Shown: positions 16,001 to 25,848, numbered from the stretch's first letter. The stretch: 53,168 nt of DNA from JAGQNP01 sp038257245 (GCA_038257245.1 JBBSJL010000005.1:1-53168); one strand, 5' to 3'. Translations and numbers: made by a program. Notes: generated from the sequence alone by a model not told the origin.

Positions 16001-18445
16001 TTAGATTACCAGGTTAAGTAACTTATCCTGAATATAAATTGATTTTTTCACCGAGTTGTCAGATATATATTTGGCAACTTTTTCATTTTTGTTAGCTTCT
16101 TTAGTAACAGCCTCCTCGTTGCTGCCTTTGGGTAATTCGATATTGCCTCTAACCTTCCCGTTAATCTGAATCACAACATTTACGGTATTGCTAAGTAGGT
16201 AGCTCTCTTCGTGAACTGGCCACCCTGAGAGGTGCACAGAATCTTTAGCCCCCAATTCACTCCATAGTTCCTCTGCAATATGTGGCGCAAAAGGTGCCAA
16301 TAACTGAACCATGGTAGTAAGTGAAAACTTCCACGACTTTGTCTCTATAAAACCGTCTTTGGCCTTTATTTTGTACAGCTCGTTAGTAAATTCCATCAGA
16401 GCCGCAATTGCCGTGTTGAAGCCCATATCATGGAGATCAGAGCTAACTTTTTTAATAGCTTTGTGGGTTGCAGTTAAAATTTCATCTGAATTATTATTTT
16501 TGTTCTGTTCCGCAGGTTCTGATTCAATAAATTCCTGGGTAAGCGTCCATACACGTTGTAGGAACCTAAAACATCCACCCATACCTTCAATTGACCAATT
16601 AGCTTCTTGATTCCAGGGACCTATAAACAGCTCCATTACTCTAATCGAATCCGCTCCGTAGCCTTTATCAATCAATTCATCAGGTGCGATCACATTGCCC
16701 CAGCTTTTACTCATTTTGCGCCCATCTGGTGCTAAAATCATTCCTTGATTTCGTAACGCCTTAAATGGCTCGTTAAACTCAATAAGCCCTGCATCATACA
16801 TGACCTTGGTCCACATTCTGGCATATAACAAGTGCATAACGGCGTGTTCAGCGCCACCAATATAATCATCGACAGGTAGCCAATATTTAGCCTTTCCTGA
16901 GTCAAATGCTTCCTTATCGTTATTTGGATCAGCAAACCGAAGGAAATACCAACTGGAACAGGCAAAACCGTCCATCGTATCTGTTTCGCGCTTCGCTGGG
17001 CCAGCGCATTTGGGACACTCTACATTTACCCAATCTGGTACACTTGCCAACACACTATTACCCTCACCTGTTGGCTGATAACTTTTTACTTCTGGCAAAA
17101 CCACCGGCAATTGATCTTTTGGCACCGGGACTACCCCACACTTTTCACAGTGGATAATAGGAATAGGCGCACCCCAATAACGTTGTCGGCTGATTAGCCA
17201 ATCTCGGATTTTATAATTTACTTTTTCTTCTCCCAGCTTCTGCTTTGCAAGATCTGCGACAATACTTTCACGGGCATCGCTCGAACTAGTTCCGTTATAC
17301 TTACCAGAGTTTACTAGTACGCCTTCACCACCAAAACAGCCGTTAAATCCTTTTGGCTTGGAAACAACTTCAATGACTTCTATGTCATACTTTTTGGCAA
17401 ATTCACAGTCACGTTCGTCGTGGGCTGGCACCGCCATAATCGCACCTGTACCATAGCCAAACAAGACGTAGTCAGCAATCCATATTGGAATTTTTTCGTT
17501 GTTTACGGGGTTAATCGCATATGATCCAGTAAAAACTCCTGTCTTCTCACGGTCTGTTTCCTGGCGTTCAATATCACTCTTTGCTTGTGCTTGTTTAATA
17601 TATTTTTCTACTGATTTGTTCTGATCTTCACTTGTTATCTTTTTAACTAGTGGATGCTCAGGGGCCATAACCATAAATGTCGCGCCGAATAGTGTATCTG
17701 GGCGGGTTGTAAATACTCGTAGCTTTTCCTTATATCCATCAATCACAAAGTCTATCTCTGCACCCTTGCTTTTGCCTATCCAATTGCGCTGCATTGATTT
17801 AATTGATTCTGTCCAATCTAGATCCTCTAAGTCATCGATCAATCTATCAGCGTAGTCTGTAATCTTGAAAAACCATTGTTTTAGAGGCTTTTTTATCACT
17901 TCATTGCCACAGCGCCAACATTTACCAGCTTCTACCTGTTCATTAGCTAGTACTGTCTGATCAGTATCGCACCACCATTGCAAACTGTCTTTCTGATATG
18001 CTAGGCCTCTTTCAAATAAAAGTATGAAAAACCACTGTGTCCACTTATAGTAGCTTGGGTCACTGCTGTTAATTTCTCTAGACCAGTCGTAACTAAAGCC
18101 CATTTGAGTAAGCTGCTGTTTAAACTTAGTGGTGTTTTCCAGGATAGCCTGTTGTGGACTTATGTTGTTTTTGATCGCGTAGTTTTCGGCTGGCAATCCG
18201 AATGCATCCCATCCCATCGGGTGTAATACATTATTGCCCCGCATACGCGAAAACCTTGCTACAGCATCACCAATCGTATAATTGCGAACATGTCCTACAT
18301 GCATAGCGGCCCCAGAAGGATAAGGGAAATACTCTAAAACATATCGTTTTGGCTTGGAACTATCTTGATCGGCTTTATATATACCGTCAGTTTCCCACTT
18401 TTTCTGCCATTTTGGCTCAATTTCTTTAGGATTGTATCGTTTCAT
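16001..18445 (-). CDS. leuS: leucyl-tRNA synthetase
   Basis: LeuRS attaches leucine to tRNA-Leu. The class I signature HVGH is at residues 49-52 and KMSKS lies in GRKMSKSWGN. The CP1 editing domain (TTRPDTLFGATF, GTGAIMAVPAHDERD) and the zinc-type insertion (CEKCGVVPVP, later CPKC) are visible. The start is ATG 18445, because the upstream in-frame extension would overlap the preceding gene and lacks homology, while MKRYNPKEIEPKWQ is the typical beginning. That gives 814 residues, slightly short for the family. TATACT lies 9 bases upstream, so the mRNA is likely leaderless. Confidence 0.97.
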   Translation of the reverse strand: MKRYNPKEIEPKWQKKWETDGIYKADQDSSKPKRYVLEYFPYPSGAAMHVGHVRNYTIGDAVARFSRMRGNNVLHPMGWDAFGLPAENYAIKNNISPQQAILENTTKFKQQLTQMGFSYDWSREINSSDPSYYKWTQWFFILLFERGLAYQKDSLQWWCDTDQTVLANEQVEAGKCWRCGNEVIKKPLKQWFFKITDYADRLIDDLEDLDWTESIKSMQRNWIGKSKGAEIDFVIDGYKEKLRVFTTRPDTLFGATFMVMAPEHPLVKKITSEDQNKSVEKYIKQAQAKSDIERQETDREKTGVFTGSYAINPVNNEKIPIWIADYVLFGYGTGAIMAVPAHDERDCEFAKKYDIEVIEVVSKPKGFNGCFGGEGVLVNSGKYNGTSSSDARESIVADLAKQKLGEEKVNYKIRDWLISRQRYWGAPIPIIHCEKCGVVPVPKDQLPVVLPEVKSYQPTGEGNSVLASVPDWVNVECPKCAGPAKRETDTMDGFACSSWYFLRFADPNNDKEAFDSGKAKYWLPVDDYIGGAEHAVMHLLYARMWTKVMYDAGLIEFNEPFKALRNQGMILAPDGRKMSKSWGNVIAPDELIDKGYGADSIRVMELFIGPWNQEANWSIEGMGGCFRFLQRVWTLTQEFIESEPAEQNKNNNSDEILTATHKAIKKVSSDLHDMGFNTAIAALMEFTNELYKIKAKDGFIETKSWKFSLTTMVQLLAPFAPHIAEELWSELGAKDSVHLSGWPVHEESYLLSNTVNVVIQINGKVRGNIELPKGSNEEAVTKEANKNEKVAKYISDNSVKKSIYIQDKLLNLVI

Positions 18446-18454
18446 ATCTGATAT

Positions 18455-18460
18455 AGTATA
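18455..18460 (-). promoter_or_regulatory. -10 element of leuS
   Basis: TATACT lies 9 bases before the leuS ATG, in the 25-base gap after the HD-superfamily gene. The -35 is weak. Confidence 0.5.
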
Positions 18461-18470
18461 CCTTAAAAAT

Positions 18471-20045
18471 TTATCGCCACCATTCAATATGTGCTTTCCG
18501 CATTGCCACAGCAAGCACAGAAACATGCTCGAATGATTCACGAAATTCGTCGTCCGACATTCTTTCATAATCTAAGTGTTCGGCCCAGTGTTTTTTATTT
18601 TCGGTGATTCCTGCTTCAATAGTATTCTTAAATTCAGGATTAAGGGCAACCCTGGCGACGTACTGTCTAGCAAATATTTGCTTATGCTTTGTGATCATTT
18701 TTGCAAAAGATTCGTCGTACTCGCTCAATCTAACTAACCCCTCCGGTGTTTCTATTATAGGGTCGATGAAACGATGTTTTAATGGTGGCAAGTGAAAATC
18801 AACGGTGTAGGGATTACCTCCAAAATCTTCTAAATCCTCAGCCCGATCTACTTCAACAATTTCAACATTACTCGGGAATAATGAATGCCTTCCTTGATGC
18901 CAACCATAGGTTTCCATAGGATCTGGATAATTTAGGGGGACACTGCCTCTTACAAACTCAGCTAAATAGGAAGCACGCGTAGATCTAAAAACAACTCGAC
19001 GCTCATGACCAATGCGGTTAGCTATATCTTTTGTGGCCCATAAAAATGGATTTGAAGTATGCATGCTGGCTTCAAAGTCGTAGTCAATACTCATCAGTAC
19101 GTCTCGCGGATGATAAGGTCGCCAACCCACCAACGGCTGCATAGCTCTTGGTTCATAGTGTGTTACCGAATGTTTTACCATCTCTTCTAATAATTTTAAC
19201 TGTAACCTATGGACTGGCTCACTCCAGTGTTCAGTTGATAAAAGCAAGAAGCCTCTAGTAAATTGCTTAGCAAAATCTATATTTGTGATTACAAGCTGAC
19301 CTTCGTCACTTATTTTGAATGGGAAATTTTTAATAGACTGGTTTGTATCCATGCCTATCTGCAACCACCGCAAAATTTCGCGCGTTCCATAGTCGACCCT
19401 GTCGACGTTCAAATCAGGAGCCGAGCACTCAACCCAATCATCATGCCCGCCCTTAACTAGTAAATCTCCAGCGTTGTATCCAAAATCTGTTAGTAGAGTA
19501 TCTACGCCAGTTTTTCTAATCAATTCCAGCTGGTGATCATCATGCTCATCTTCTGTACCACCAGCACCTTGCAGTATCCAATCGCCTAAGTGCGAAAATG
19601 CCCAGTGTGCGCTATCAGATAAAAGTGACCTTAGCTCCATCTTTCTAGCTTCCTCGCTAGTCATATCGAGGCCTTTTGATAACTTTCTTGTTAGTACTAA
19701 ACTACCCCAGACATGCTCCCATCTACTAAAGCCAGAAGTGCCTGCAATCGTTGTCATGTACTGTGGTAAAGTTAACTGTTCAATTGCTTGTAACCTTCTT
19801 ATAAGTGGATGATTTACAAGTTCCAGAAATACCTCATCTCCAGCTTCATTGCCAATAATCATATCTCCCCAAACTGCATCGCGAATCGTAATTTTATCGT
19901 CCTCAATTCTGTAGACTGACTCTTCGTAGCCACCATCAACTATAAACGAGGGATCAGGGCCAAGATCATTGCCACCATAAAAAGTAAACCTACTAAGTGG
20001 TTTTTCACCTACCTCTTGTCCAAATATGATTTCATTATCTTGCAT
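18471..20045 (-). CDS. HD-superfamily (SAMHD1/dGTPase-like) protein with SD in place of HD
   Basis: The 524-residue protein has the layout of SAMHD1-like phosphohydrolases: NHPLIRRLQAIEQL (79-92), the first metal His in SRWEHVWGS (His111), the core LLSDSAHWAFSH (141-152), and VDRVDYGTRE (214-223) carrying the last Asp. Compared with the usual LLHDIGHGPFSH, the His of the HD pair is Ser143, while Asp144, His147 and His152 remain. So one metal ligand seems lost. It may be inactive, use another metal site, or serve as a regulator. The C-terminal half (300-524) is not recognised. A promoter lies at 20065-20092. leuS follows on the same strand. Confidence 0.75.
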   Translation of the reverse strand: MQDNEIIFGQEVGEKPLSRFTFYGGNDLGPDPSFIVDGGYEESVYRIEDDKITIRDAVWGDMIIGNEAGDEVFLELVNHPLIRRLQAIEQLTLPQYMTTIAGTSGFSRWEHVWGSLVLTRKLSKGLDMTSEEARKMELRSLLSDSAHWAFSHLGDWILQGAGGTEDEHDDHQLELIRKTGVDTLLTDFGYNAGDLLVKGGHDDWVECSAPDLNVDRVDYGTREILRWLQIGMDTNQSIKNFPFKISDEGQLVITNIDFAKQFTRGFLLLSTEHWSEPVHRLQLKLLEEMVKHSVTHYEPRAMQPLVGWRPYHPRDVLMSIDYDFEASMHTSNPFLWATKDIANRIGHERRVVFRSTRASYLAEFVRGSVPLNYPDPMETYGWHQGRHSLFPSNVEIVEVDRAEDLEDFGGNPYTVDFHLPPLKHRFIDPIIETPEGLVRLSEYDESFAKMITKHKQIFARQYVARVALNPEFKNTIEAGITENKKHWAEHLDYERMSDDEFRESFEHVSVLAVAMRKAHIEWWR

Positions 20046-20064
20046 TTATACAACCCGAACTCCA

Positions 20065-20092
20065 ATTATAGATATTAAAAGTAGATCTGCAA
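20065..20092 (-). promoter_or_regulatory. promoter of the HD-superfamily gene
   Basis: TTGCAG (20087-20092) and TATAAT (20065-20070) are 16 bases apart on the minus strand. GGAG lies between the -10 and the ATG at 20045. Confidence 0.6.
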
Positions 20093-20156
20093 GCACTAGC
20101 AATACACAACCAATAGTGTTCGCTATCACCTGTAGACGCTACAAGTAGCGTTATTG

Positions 20157-21455
20157 CTAACTAGTAACTCCCACAATTGTCTCTAGTGTATTTTTGAAGT
20201 TAGATCCATTTTCATCTAGTAGTGTCATTCTAAAACCCTGAACATGGCTATTAAAGCCACTACTAAGTGGCACCGTACATATTCCTGTAGAAGCTAGAAG
20301 TTCTAAACAAAACTTTTTATCTATCGGGGGTTTGGGTTCTGTGGCTAGCTCAGCCTGTAGTAATTTTTGTGCTTCTGAATTCGTAGGTGTAATTTTTGGA
20401 GGGTTATCTAGAAACTTATCTGAGAACGTCACAGATAAATAAAACGCTCCTTTGGGTTGAACAACATTAAACATATCGCTTTTTTCTAGGATTTCAGTGG
20501 CTGTTAATGCACGTTTTAGGTATTTTTGTCGTCGGGCTTCTAGATGAGGCTCGTACCGTTTATCTGATAGAATTGCTGGCAAAACCGACTGTGGCAGCGT
20601 TGTAGAGCAAACCTCGTTCATCTTGGCATCCTCTATAGACTTAATATAACTGGCATAATCTGGGTCATTGCCTGTGTTGTAAAACTCCACCCATCCACAA
20701 CGACTGCCTGGCCATGGAACTTCTTTGGATAGACCGCGCATAATAATAGTAGGTACACCATCAGCAACCTCAGCTAGTGAAACGAACTCTTTAGGGTTGA
20801 ACGCCAAGTTGGCATAAATCTCATCTGCAATCAAAAATAGGTTATATTCCTTAGCGAGTTCAACAAACCGTTCTAAAACTTCTTTAGTGTATATCATCCC
20901 CGTTGGGTTGTCTGGATTAATGATAAGTAACCCTGCAATATCTGGATCAAAATGAACTTTATCACGGACATCGTTCATGTCTGGTAACCACTCGTTGTTT
21001 GGGTCAAGATTATAAGTTAGTTGTTTTGACCGCGCATGGGCTCCCTCTATAGATGAGTGAGTAGGATATGCAGGGTTCGGCCCCAATACCCGCGCAAATG
21101 GACTAAGCCAAGTGTAGACTTCGTGTATTGCATCGCCTAGGCCATTAAAAAAGATAATGTTTTCTGAATCAAGACTACACCCGGTTTGTTTTGACCTTGT
21201 TTCGGATAGATAATTTCTAGCGCTATCTAAACCCTTGGTGGGAGAGTAGCCAAATGAGTTGTTATTATTTATAACCTCTTCCGCTACAATCTGTCTAATC
21301 CAGTCGGGTACTTGTTCGCCTTTGGCAACCGGGTCACCAATATTCTCCCAGGTTATTTTGAGTCCAGTATTTTCTAACTTTTTGGCAAATTCAACTATGC
21401 TACGAATTTCGTACTTAAGTTCACCAGCCCCTGGATGTGTTATGCGTACTCTCAT
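20157..21455 (-). CDS. class I/II pyridoxal-phosphate aminotransferase
   Basis: This is a fold-type I aminotransferase of the aspartate/alanine transaminase group. Motifs are INPDNPTGMIY (PLP phosphate side), LIADEIYANLAF (Asp bonding the PLP nitrogen), RGLSKEVPWPGSRCGW with the Schiff-base Lys, and a C-terminal FRMTLLDE. Length is 432 residues. It begins 4 bases after ddl and is probably in its operon. An alanine- or glutamate-linked role supplying cell-wall synthesis would fit that context, but the substrate is inferred. Confidence 0.85.
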   Translation of the reverse strand: MRVRITHPGAGELKYEIRSIVEFAKKLENTGLKITWENIGDPVAKGEQVPDWIRQIVAEEVINNNNSFGYSPTKGLDSARNYLSETRSKQTGCSLDSENIIFFNGLGDAIHEVYTWLSPFARVLGPNPAYPTHSSIEGAHARSKQLTYNLDPNNEWLPDMNDVRDKVHFDPDIAGLLIINPDNPTGMIYTKEVLERFVELAKEYNLFLIADEIYANLAFNPKEFVSLAEVADGVPTIIMRGLSKEVPWPGSRCGWVEFYNTGNDPDYASYIKSIEDAKMNEVCSTTLPQSVLPAILSDKRYEPHLEARRQKYLKRALTATEILEKSDMFNVVQPKGAFYLSVTFSDKFLDNPPKITPTNSEAQKLLQAELATEPKPPIDKKFCLELLASTGICTVPLSSGFNSHVQGFRMTLLDENGSNFKNTLETIVGVTS

Positions 21456-21459
21456 GATT

Positions 21460-22620
21460 CTAAAATTGTTTTAAATAGTTAGTGCTAAAGCTAGTGGTGC
21501 GTTGATTTGCTTCTTGCCAGCGCGAATCTGCTAAATTGACCAGCTTCTGAACTAAGTCCATCTGTGAAACACCAGCTGCTCTCCAGTTATGAGCGTAAAG
21601 ATCCCCAGGTAGTGGGTTTATTTCGTTAAACATTACTTTGTTTTGTTTGGAGTCAATCAGCATATCTATTCTAGCTATACCAGAACAACCAACCACACGG
21701 TAAACATCAAGAGCTAGTTTTTCTGCATCTTCATATAGTTCTTTTGAGATGTCAGCCGGCAAATTACTATAACCATGCACTCCTTTTTTGGCCCCACCTT
21801 TTTTACCCTTGCCGCCCTTCATATATTTTGTTTCAAAATCAAAGAAATCTTCCGCCGACACTAGTGGCTGCTCAACTAGGGCAGGGGTCAATTCATCATT
21901 CCCCATGATAGGTAGTGTTACTTCTATAAGATTAGATACGCCTTCCTCTACAATAATTTTGTCATCATAATGTGCCGCAACTTCAAGAGCATTCATTAGC
22001 TGATCTTTGTTATCTACTTTCGATATTCCTATACTTGATCCTAAGTGCGCCGGCTTAACAAAAAGCGGGTATTTTAGAGGTTCGATCTTTTTAAGAATTG
22101 TGGTGTGATTTCGTGCCAGCTCACGAGCATAGAACCAAGTCCATGGTGTGCTTGCGATACCCTCTGACTGTGTGACTTGCTTTGATAGAACTTTGTCCAT
22201 AGAAACTGCACTTGCAGGTACATCACAGCCTACGTATGGCACATTGGCCATCTCTAGCAACCCCATAAGCTCACCATCTTCTCCGTGAGTCCCATGCATA
22301 GCAGGAAATACAATATCGACTTTTTTATACTGTTTTCGGCCAGCAAATTGACTGGATTTTATAAGAGTAAGGCCGCCTTCCAAGCCTAAGTGAAGTTTTG
22401 GAGCCTTACGCATAAAATCATCTATTTCACCGCTCTGGAATAATTTTATGTCTTTTAGCTTGCTATCCCAATACCAAGATCCGTCTTTAGCTATATAAAC
22501 AGCTTCGACTTGATACTGTTTCGTTAATTCGAGTGGCTTAATAATGCTAGCGATAGCCGTCATAATAGAAACATCATGTTCGGTTGATCGACCGCCAAAT
22601 ATTACGGCAATAGTTTTCAT
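21460..22620 (-). CDS. ddl: D-alanine--D-alanine ligase
   Basis: Ddl joins two D-alanines with ATP for peptidoglycan. The ATP-grasp features are FGGRSTEHDVSIM, MHGTHGEDGELMGLLE, KPAHLGSSIGISKV and NEINPLPGDLYAHNW. It has 386 residues, with a Lys/Gly-rich insertion (KYMKGGKGKKGGAKKG) near the omega-loop region. AAGGAG precedes the ATG. A TATAAT at 22651-22656 probably drives ddl and the following aminotransferase. The murF-like gene lies upstream on the same strand. Confidence 0.95.
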   Translation of the reverse strand: MKTIAVIFGGRSTEHDVSIMTAIASIIKPLELTKQYQVEAVYIAKDGSWYWDSKLKDIKLFQSGEIDDFMRKAPKLHLGLEGGLTLIKSSQFAGRKQYKKVDIVFPAMHGTHGEDGELMGLLEMANVPYVGCDVPASAVSMDKVLSKQVTQSEGIASTPWTWFYARELARNHTTILKKIEPLKYPLFVKPAHLGSSIGISKVDNKDQLMNALEVAAHYDDKIIVEEGVSNLIEVTLPIMGNDELTPALVEQPLVSAEDFFDFETKYMKGGKGKKGGAKKGVHGYSNLPADISKELYEDAEKLALDVYRVVGCSGIARIDMLIDSKQNKVMFNEINPLPGDLYAHNWRAAGVSQMDLVQKLVNLADSRWQEANQRTTSFSTNYLKQF

Positions 22621-22650
22621 AATTACTCCTTAATTTAAGGTAATACAATT

Positions 22651-22656
22651 ATTATA
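22651..22656 (-). promoter_or_regulatory. -10 element upstream of ddl
   Basis: TATAAT lies about 30 bases before the ddl ATG, with a plausible TTAATT 16 bases further up and AAGGAG near the start codon. Confidence 0.45.
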
Positions 22657-22683
22657 TACAATTAATGCCTACAATTAAACCTA

Positions 22684-24096
22684 CTAAGCGTAAGCATCTG
22701 GCAAATCGTTTTGCATCAACACTACGTCCCCGGCTGCGACATAGTGCTCTATATTCGTATAAAACCCCAGTGGATCTGACTCAATAGTTAGTTCGCCCTT
22801 GTAGTCTGCGTTTTTCATGCCTTTCTGCATAAACTCGGTGTTACTGTTCTGCATAAGTACGACCCGGTCGGGATTTGATTTTGCGATTGCTTCTCCTATT
22901 AGCATATGTACTTCTTCGGTTTCTTCGCCTTGATCTACCAGACCTGGTGTTACGTATATTTTGCGTTTTGCATCTAGCGAAGATAGTAGCTTTAAACCGG
23001 CTTTAAAACCTTCTAGGTTGCCGTTATACGTATCGTCAATCAACCACGCACCGTGGATTTGGCGAGCTTGCATGCGGTGTTCAAATGGCTCTGTTTTGCC
23101 AACAGCCCGTTCTATTTCGTCTTTTGTCATACCAAAGCCATACGCCATCGAACAGGCAAGAGCTAATGGGCCAACGTTGTGTTCTCCAATTAGCTTTGAG
23201 TGCAATTTTAGACCGATTGTGCCCTTCTTCATTACAAACTTTGTGCCTGTTATATCGGCTTGCATATCCGATACCTTCCACCCACTGACTGTGCTATTTG
23301 AATATAAACTGGCCTTCTGGTTTAGTTTTCCGATTACACTTTTTGCATCACTATTAATATGCAAATCAGCGCCTGAAACGTAATCTTCTATGCTCAGAAA
23401 ATCAGTCTCCAGCGCATCTAGAGTTTTATAGTGATCAAGATGATTTGGCGCAACCCCGGTCAAAACAGCTATTGCGGGATGACTCAATGCAGCCAGTTTC
23501 TTAATATCTCCTGGTTCGCCTTCGCCGTATTCAATAATCAGCATGTCTTCATCGCCCTCGAGATCAGATAAAGCCCATCTTGCATGACTAATCGGAACAT
23601 TCTTGTTGCCGGGAGTCATAGCGACTTTGAACTTTTCTGATAATACAGTGGCTAATATTTCTTTCATGCTTGTTTTGCCATAGCTGCCTAAGATCGCTAT
23701 CCGTTTACCCGGATGATTTATCAATTTATCTTCTGCCGACTTCATCATTGGTGCTCGCTTAACCTGCAATACTACCTTGCCGACTAAGGCCAAACTAAGC
23801 AGAAAGAAAAGTACAATATCGTTTGCTACCAACATTAATAGCGCTCCCAAAATTAGCTTATCTTGTGTGACAAGATATATGCCTAGACCTATTGTGGCTG
23901 TGTAAACAAAATAACTTACGACAAGCAAAGCTCTAGCTTTTGTTGTTAACACCAACTTGCCCCTGTGAATAACATTTTGTAAGTCAGGGAAGGTAGCTAC
24001 CCACGAAAGCAGTTTGCCTGGGTCATATTCAACTTGCTGCAGCATATATACAAACCTATATGCTGCATTTGGGAACAGAAAACTAAACAGCTTCAC
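22684..24096 (-). CDS. membrane-anchored MurF-like Mur ligase
   Basis: This ATP-dependent Mur ligase has the P-loop ILGSYGKTSMKEIL, the central domain EYGEGEPGDI with GVAPNHLDHYKT, and DDTYNGNLEGFKAGL, which is MurF-like. MurF adds D-Ala-D-Ala to UDP-MurNAc-tripeptide. The first ~115 residues are not the usual MurF N-domain but contain two or three transmembrane helices (about 53-77 and 80-107). This suggests activity at the membrane. It is next to ddl, whose product is the MurF substrate. It overlaps the upstream hydrolase gene by 4 bases. Substrate assignment is inferred from the family and the neighbour. Confidence 0.82.
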   Translation of the reverse strand: MKLFSFLFPNAAYRFVYMLQQVEYDPGKLLSWVATFPDLQNVIHRGKLVLTTKARALLVVSYFVYTATIGLGIYLVTQDKLILGALLMLVANDIVLFFLLSLALVGKVVLQVKRAPMMKSAEDKLINHPGKRIAILGSYGKTSMKEILATVLSEKFKVAMTPGNKNVPISHARWALSDLEGDEDMLIIEYGEGEPGDIKKLAALSHPAIAVLTGVAPNHLDHYKTLDALETDFLSIEDYVSGADLHINSDAKSVIGKLNQKASLYSNSTVSGWKVSDMQADITGTKFVMKKGTIGLKLHSKLIGEHNVGPLALACSMAYGFGMTKDEIERAVGKTEPFEHRMQARQIHGAWLIDDTYNGNLEGFKAGLKLLSSLDAKRKIYVTPGLVDQGEETEEVHMLIGEAIAKSNPDRVVLMQNSNTEFMQKGMKNADYKGELTIESDPLGFYTNIEHYVAAGDVVLMQNDLPDAYA

Positions 24097-24857
24097 GCTA
24101 AAAACTCTCCTATTTGCGTCACTACATCGTCCTCTGCATCCTTAAAAACAAAATGTCCGGCACCTTCGATGATTTCTAGCCTGCTACCATTAATTTTATT
24201 TGCAAACAGCTTGCCATAACTGGGTGGTGTCGCAGTGTCATTCGACCCGTAAATGAGTAGCGTTGGTATTTGTATTAGCTCCGCTTCGTCAGTTACGTCG
24301 TCTGTTACCACTTTTTTGAATGTTTCTTGCATATGTTCAGCGACAAATAAGTCAGAGCCAATAGCAGAGTAAGCTTTTTTCTTCAGTTTATTCTGGGTTG
24401 ATCTAGGTAATGGTTTTGTTGCTAACTTTGCAACCTTTGCAACATATCTTAAGGCTCGTTTTTTGCCTTTATAGACGTCTCTCACCCCTGCTGATGCTAA
24501 TAGTACCAGCTTTTCTGTAATAATTTTATTGGTCGCTATCGCGCGCACGGCTATTGCCCCGCCGTTGGAATGCCCAATTATTGCATGTGGCTTAAGTTTG
24601 AGTTTAGCTATAAATTCAGCCACAAAATTTGCGTAGTCTGACAACCCCCAAACCTCCTCAGGAGAATCCGTACCGCCGAACCCAGGTAAGTTTATAGAAT
24701 ATATCGTGGTTTCCTTGGGAAATTTTACCATCAGACCCGTAAAAGTTTGGGCATCATCACCCCAACCATGCAAGAAGATTATTATCATCTTGCCGTTGCC
24801 AGATTCGATGTACTTAGTCAACAAACCATCGACTACCAGTTGTTTCTCATTCATCAT
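24093..24857 (-). CDS. alpha/beta hydrolase
   Basis: This 254-residue alpha/beta-fold hydrolase has the oxyanion segment LHGWGDD, the nucleophile elbow GHSNGG, the acid loop LIYGSNDTATPP and a terminal GAGHFVF with the catalytic His. The triad is complete, so it should be an active esterase or lipase-like enzyme; the substrate is unknown. Two adjacent in-frame ATGs occur. The second (24854) lies 8 bases from a TATACT -10, fitting a leaderless mRNA. Its end overlaps the Mur ligase start by 4 bases. Confidence 0.88.
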   Translation of the reverse strand: MMNEKQLVVDGLLTKYIESGNGKMIIIFLHGWGDDAQTFTGLMVKFPKETTIYSINLPGFGGTDSPEEVWGLSDYANFVAEFIAKLKLKPHAIIGHSNGGAIAVRAIATNKIITEKLVLLASAGVRDVYKGKKRALRYVAKVAKLATKPLPRSTQNKLKKKAYSAIGSDLFVAEHMQETFKKVVTDDVTDEAELIQIPTLLIYGSNDTATPPSYGKLFANKINGSRLEIIEGAGHFVFKDAEDDVVTQIGEFLA

Positions 24858-24862
24858 GTTTA

Positions 24863-24868
24863 AGTATA
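24863..24868 (-). promoter_or_regulatory. -10 element of the hydrolase/Mur ligase unit
   Basis: TATACT lies 5 bases before the first ATG and 8 before the second. No good -35 is visible. Confidence 0.4.
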
Positions 24869-24905
24869 CCTTAGAACTACTGGTCTACGATGTGATAAGT
24901 CGTAT

Positions 24906-25835
24906 TTAAGCGCTGGCTCTTTGGGTGAGACGTTGCTGCAATTCACTGGCGGGAATAAAGTCTGTTGGTATTTCTACGTTCTCGATTATTCCATATCCAC
25001 TAAATGTCTGGGTATTAGCACCATCACCTGATTTGGTACCATCTACACGTTGAGTAAGGACATCTACTGTAACGACAAATGTCACAGGTGGTGAATCTTT
25101 ATAGTCTGCAGGGTCTAGTTCAGCAAATTGTGTTAGACCTACATATTGGCTATACAATTTGATCATAGCTATATATTCTTGAGGTTTTAGTTTGACTTTA
25201 TAGAGATATTTTGGCCGACCGTCTACCGATGTCTTCTTAACATTTTCGTAATCAACATCATAAACACCGCTAGTATTAATTGCATCTACTACTTTTGACC
25301 GTGCTGATGAATCTAAATCTGCAAACATAAATAAGTTGCCGATTGTTACATCCTGATACAAACTACTTAGTTGATCTTCGGCGGCTTTGTTTTGGCCCCA
25401 CACATTAAATACTTCGCTAAAATCTAACGATTCACCACTTGTGTCTTTTTGGGTAGTCGTAATGCTGTTGTATTTGATGTATTCGACATTAGGTAAGCCA
25501 ACGCTTTCTGTAACCACGGTTGTACTGCCACCGCCTTGAGTTAAGGTAGTAGTGCCGTTAGTTACATGCTCAGTTCTGTTTTGAATCCTCATAATCTGTT
25601 CTAGCTTTTGATAGCCATTGTCCTGAGTAACTGTTCTGGTGACACTTGCTGTACGTAAGTTGTTGTTTAACATTGCCTGGAAAGTGTTTTCTGGGGTGTT
25701 TCTAATCAGCAACCACCATGCCGCCCCGGCACCAATAAATATTAATATACTTAATACAAATAGAACTTTTGCTAGTACTTTCTTCATAGTTTTACCGCTA
25801 CTAGCCTTAGCGGCTTTGTTCTTTTTCCCTATCAT
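24906..25835 (-). CDS. hypothetical membrane-anchored extracytoplasmic protein
   Basis: I do not recognise this 309-residue protein. It starts with a Lys-rich cytoplasmic tail, then one membrane helix (about residues 24-46), then about 260 outside residues rich in Thr, Val, Tyr and Asp, probably beta-rich. The helix lacks a lipobox. The start ATG 25835 is 7 bases from TACAAT, so a leaderless mRNA is likely. It is the last ordinary-composition gene before the tRNA-Ala island. Confidence 0.7.
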   Translation of the reverse strand: MIGKKNKAAKASSGKTMKKVLAKVLFVLSILIFIGAGAAWWLLIRNTPENTFQAMLNNNLRTASVTRTVTQDNGYQKLEQIMRIQNRTEHVTNGTTTLTQGGGSTTVVTESVGLPNVEYIKYNSITTTQKDTSGESLDFSEVFNVWGQNKAAEDQLSSLYQDVTIGNLFMFADLDSSARSKVVDAINTSGVYDVDYENVKKTSVDGRPKYLYKVKLKPQEYIAMIKLYSQYVGLTQFAELDPADYKDSPPVTFVVTVDVLTQRVDGTKSGDGANTQTFSGYGIIENVEIPTDFIPASELQQRLTQRASA

Positions 25836-25842
25836 TAGTACA

Positions 25843-25848
25843 ATTGTA
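25843..25848 (-). promoter_or_regulatory. extended -10 of the extracytoplasmic protein gene
   Basis: TACAAT, preceded by TG plus one base, lies 7 bases before the ATG at 25835. Confidence 0.45.

Noticed and set aside
18446..18568. Upstream extension of leuS by 41 codons
   Set aside because: It would overlap the preceding HD-superfamily gene, lacks LeuRS similarity, and the -10 element at 18455-18460 lies inside it.
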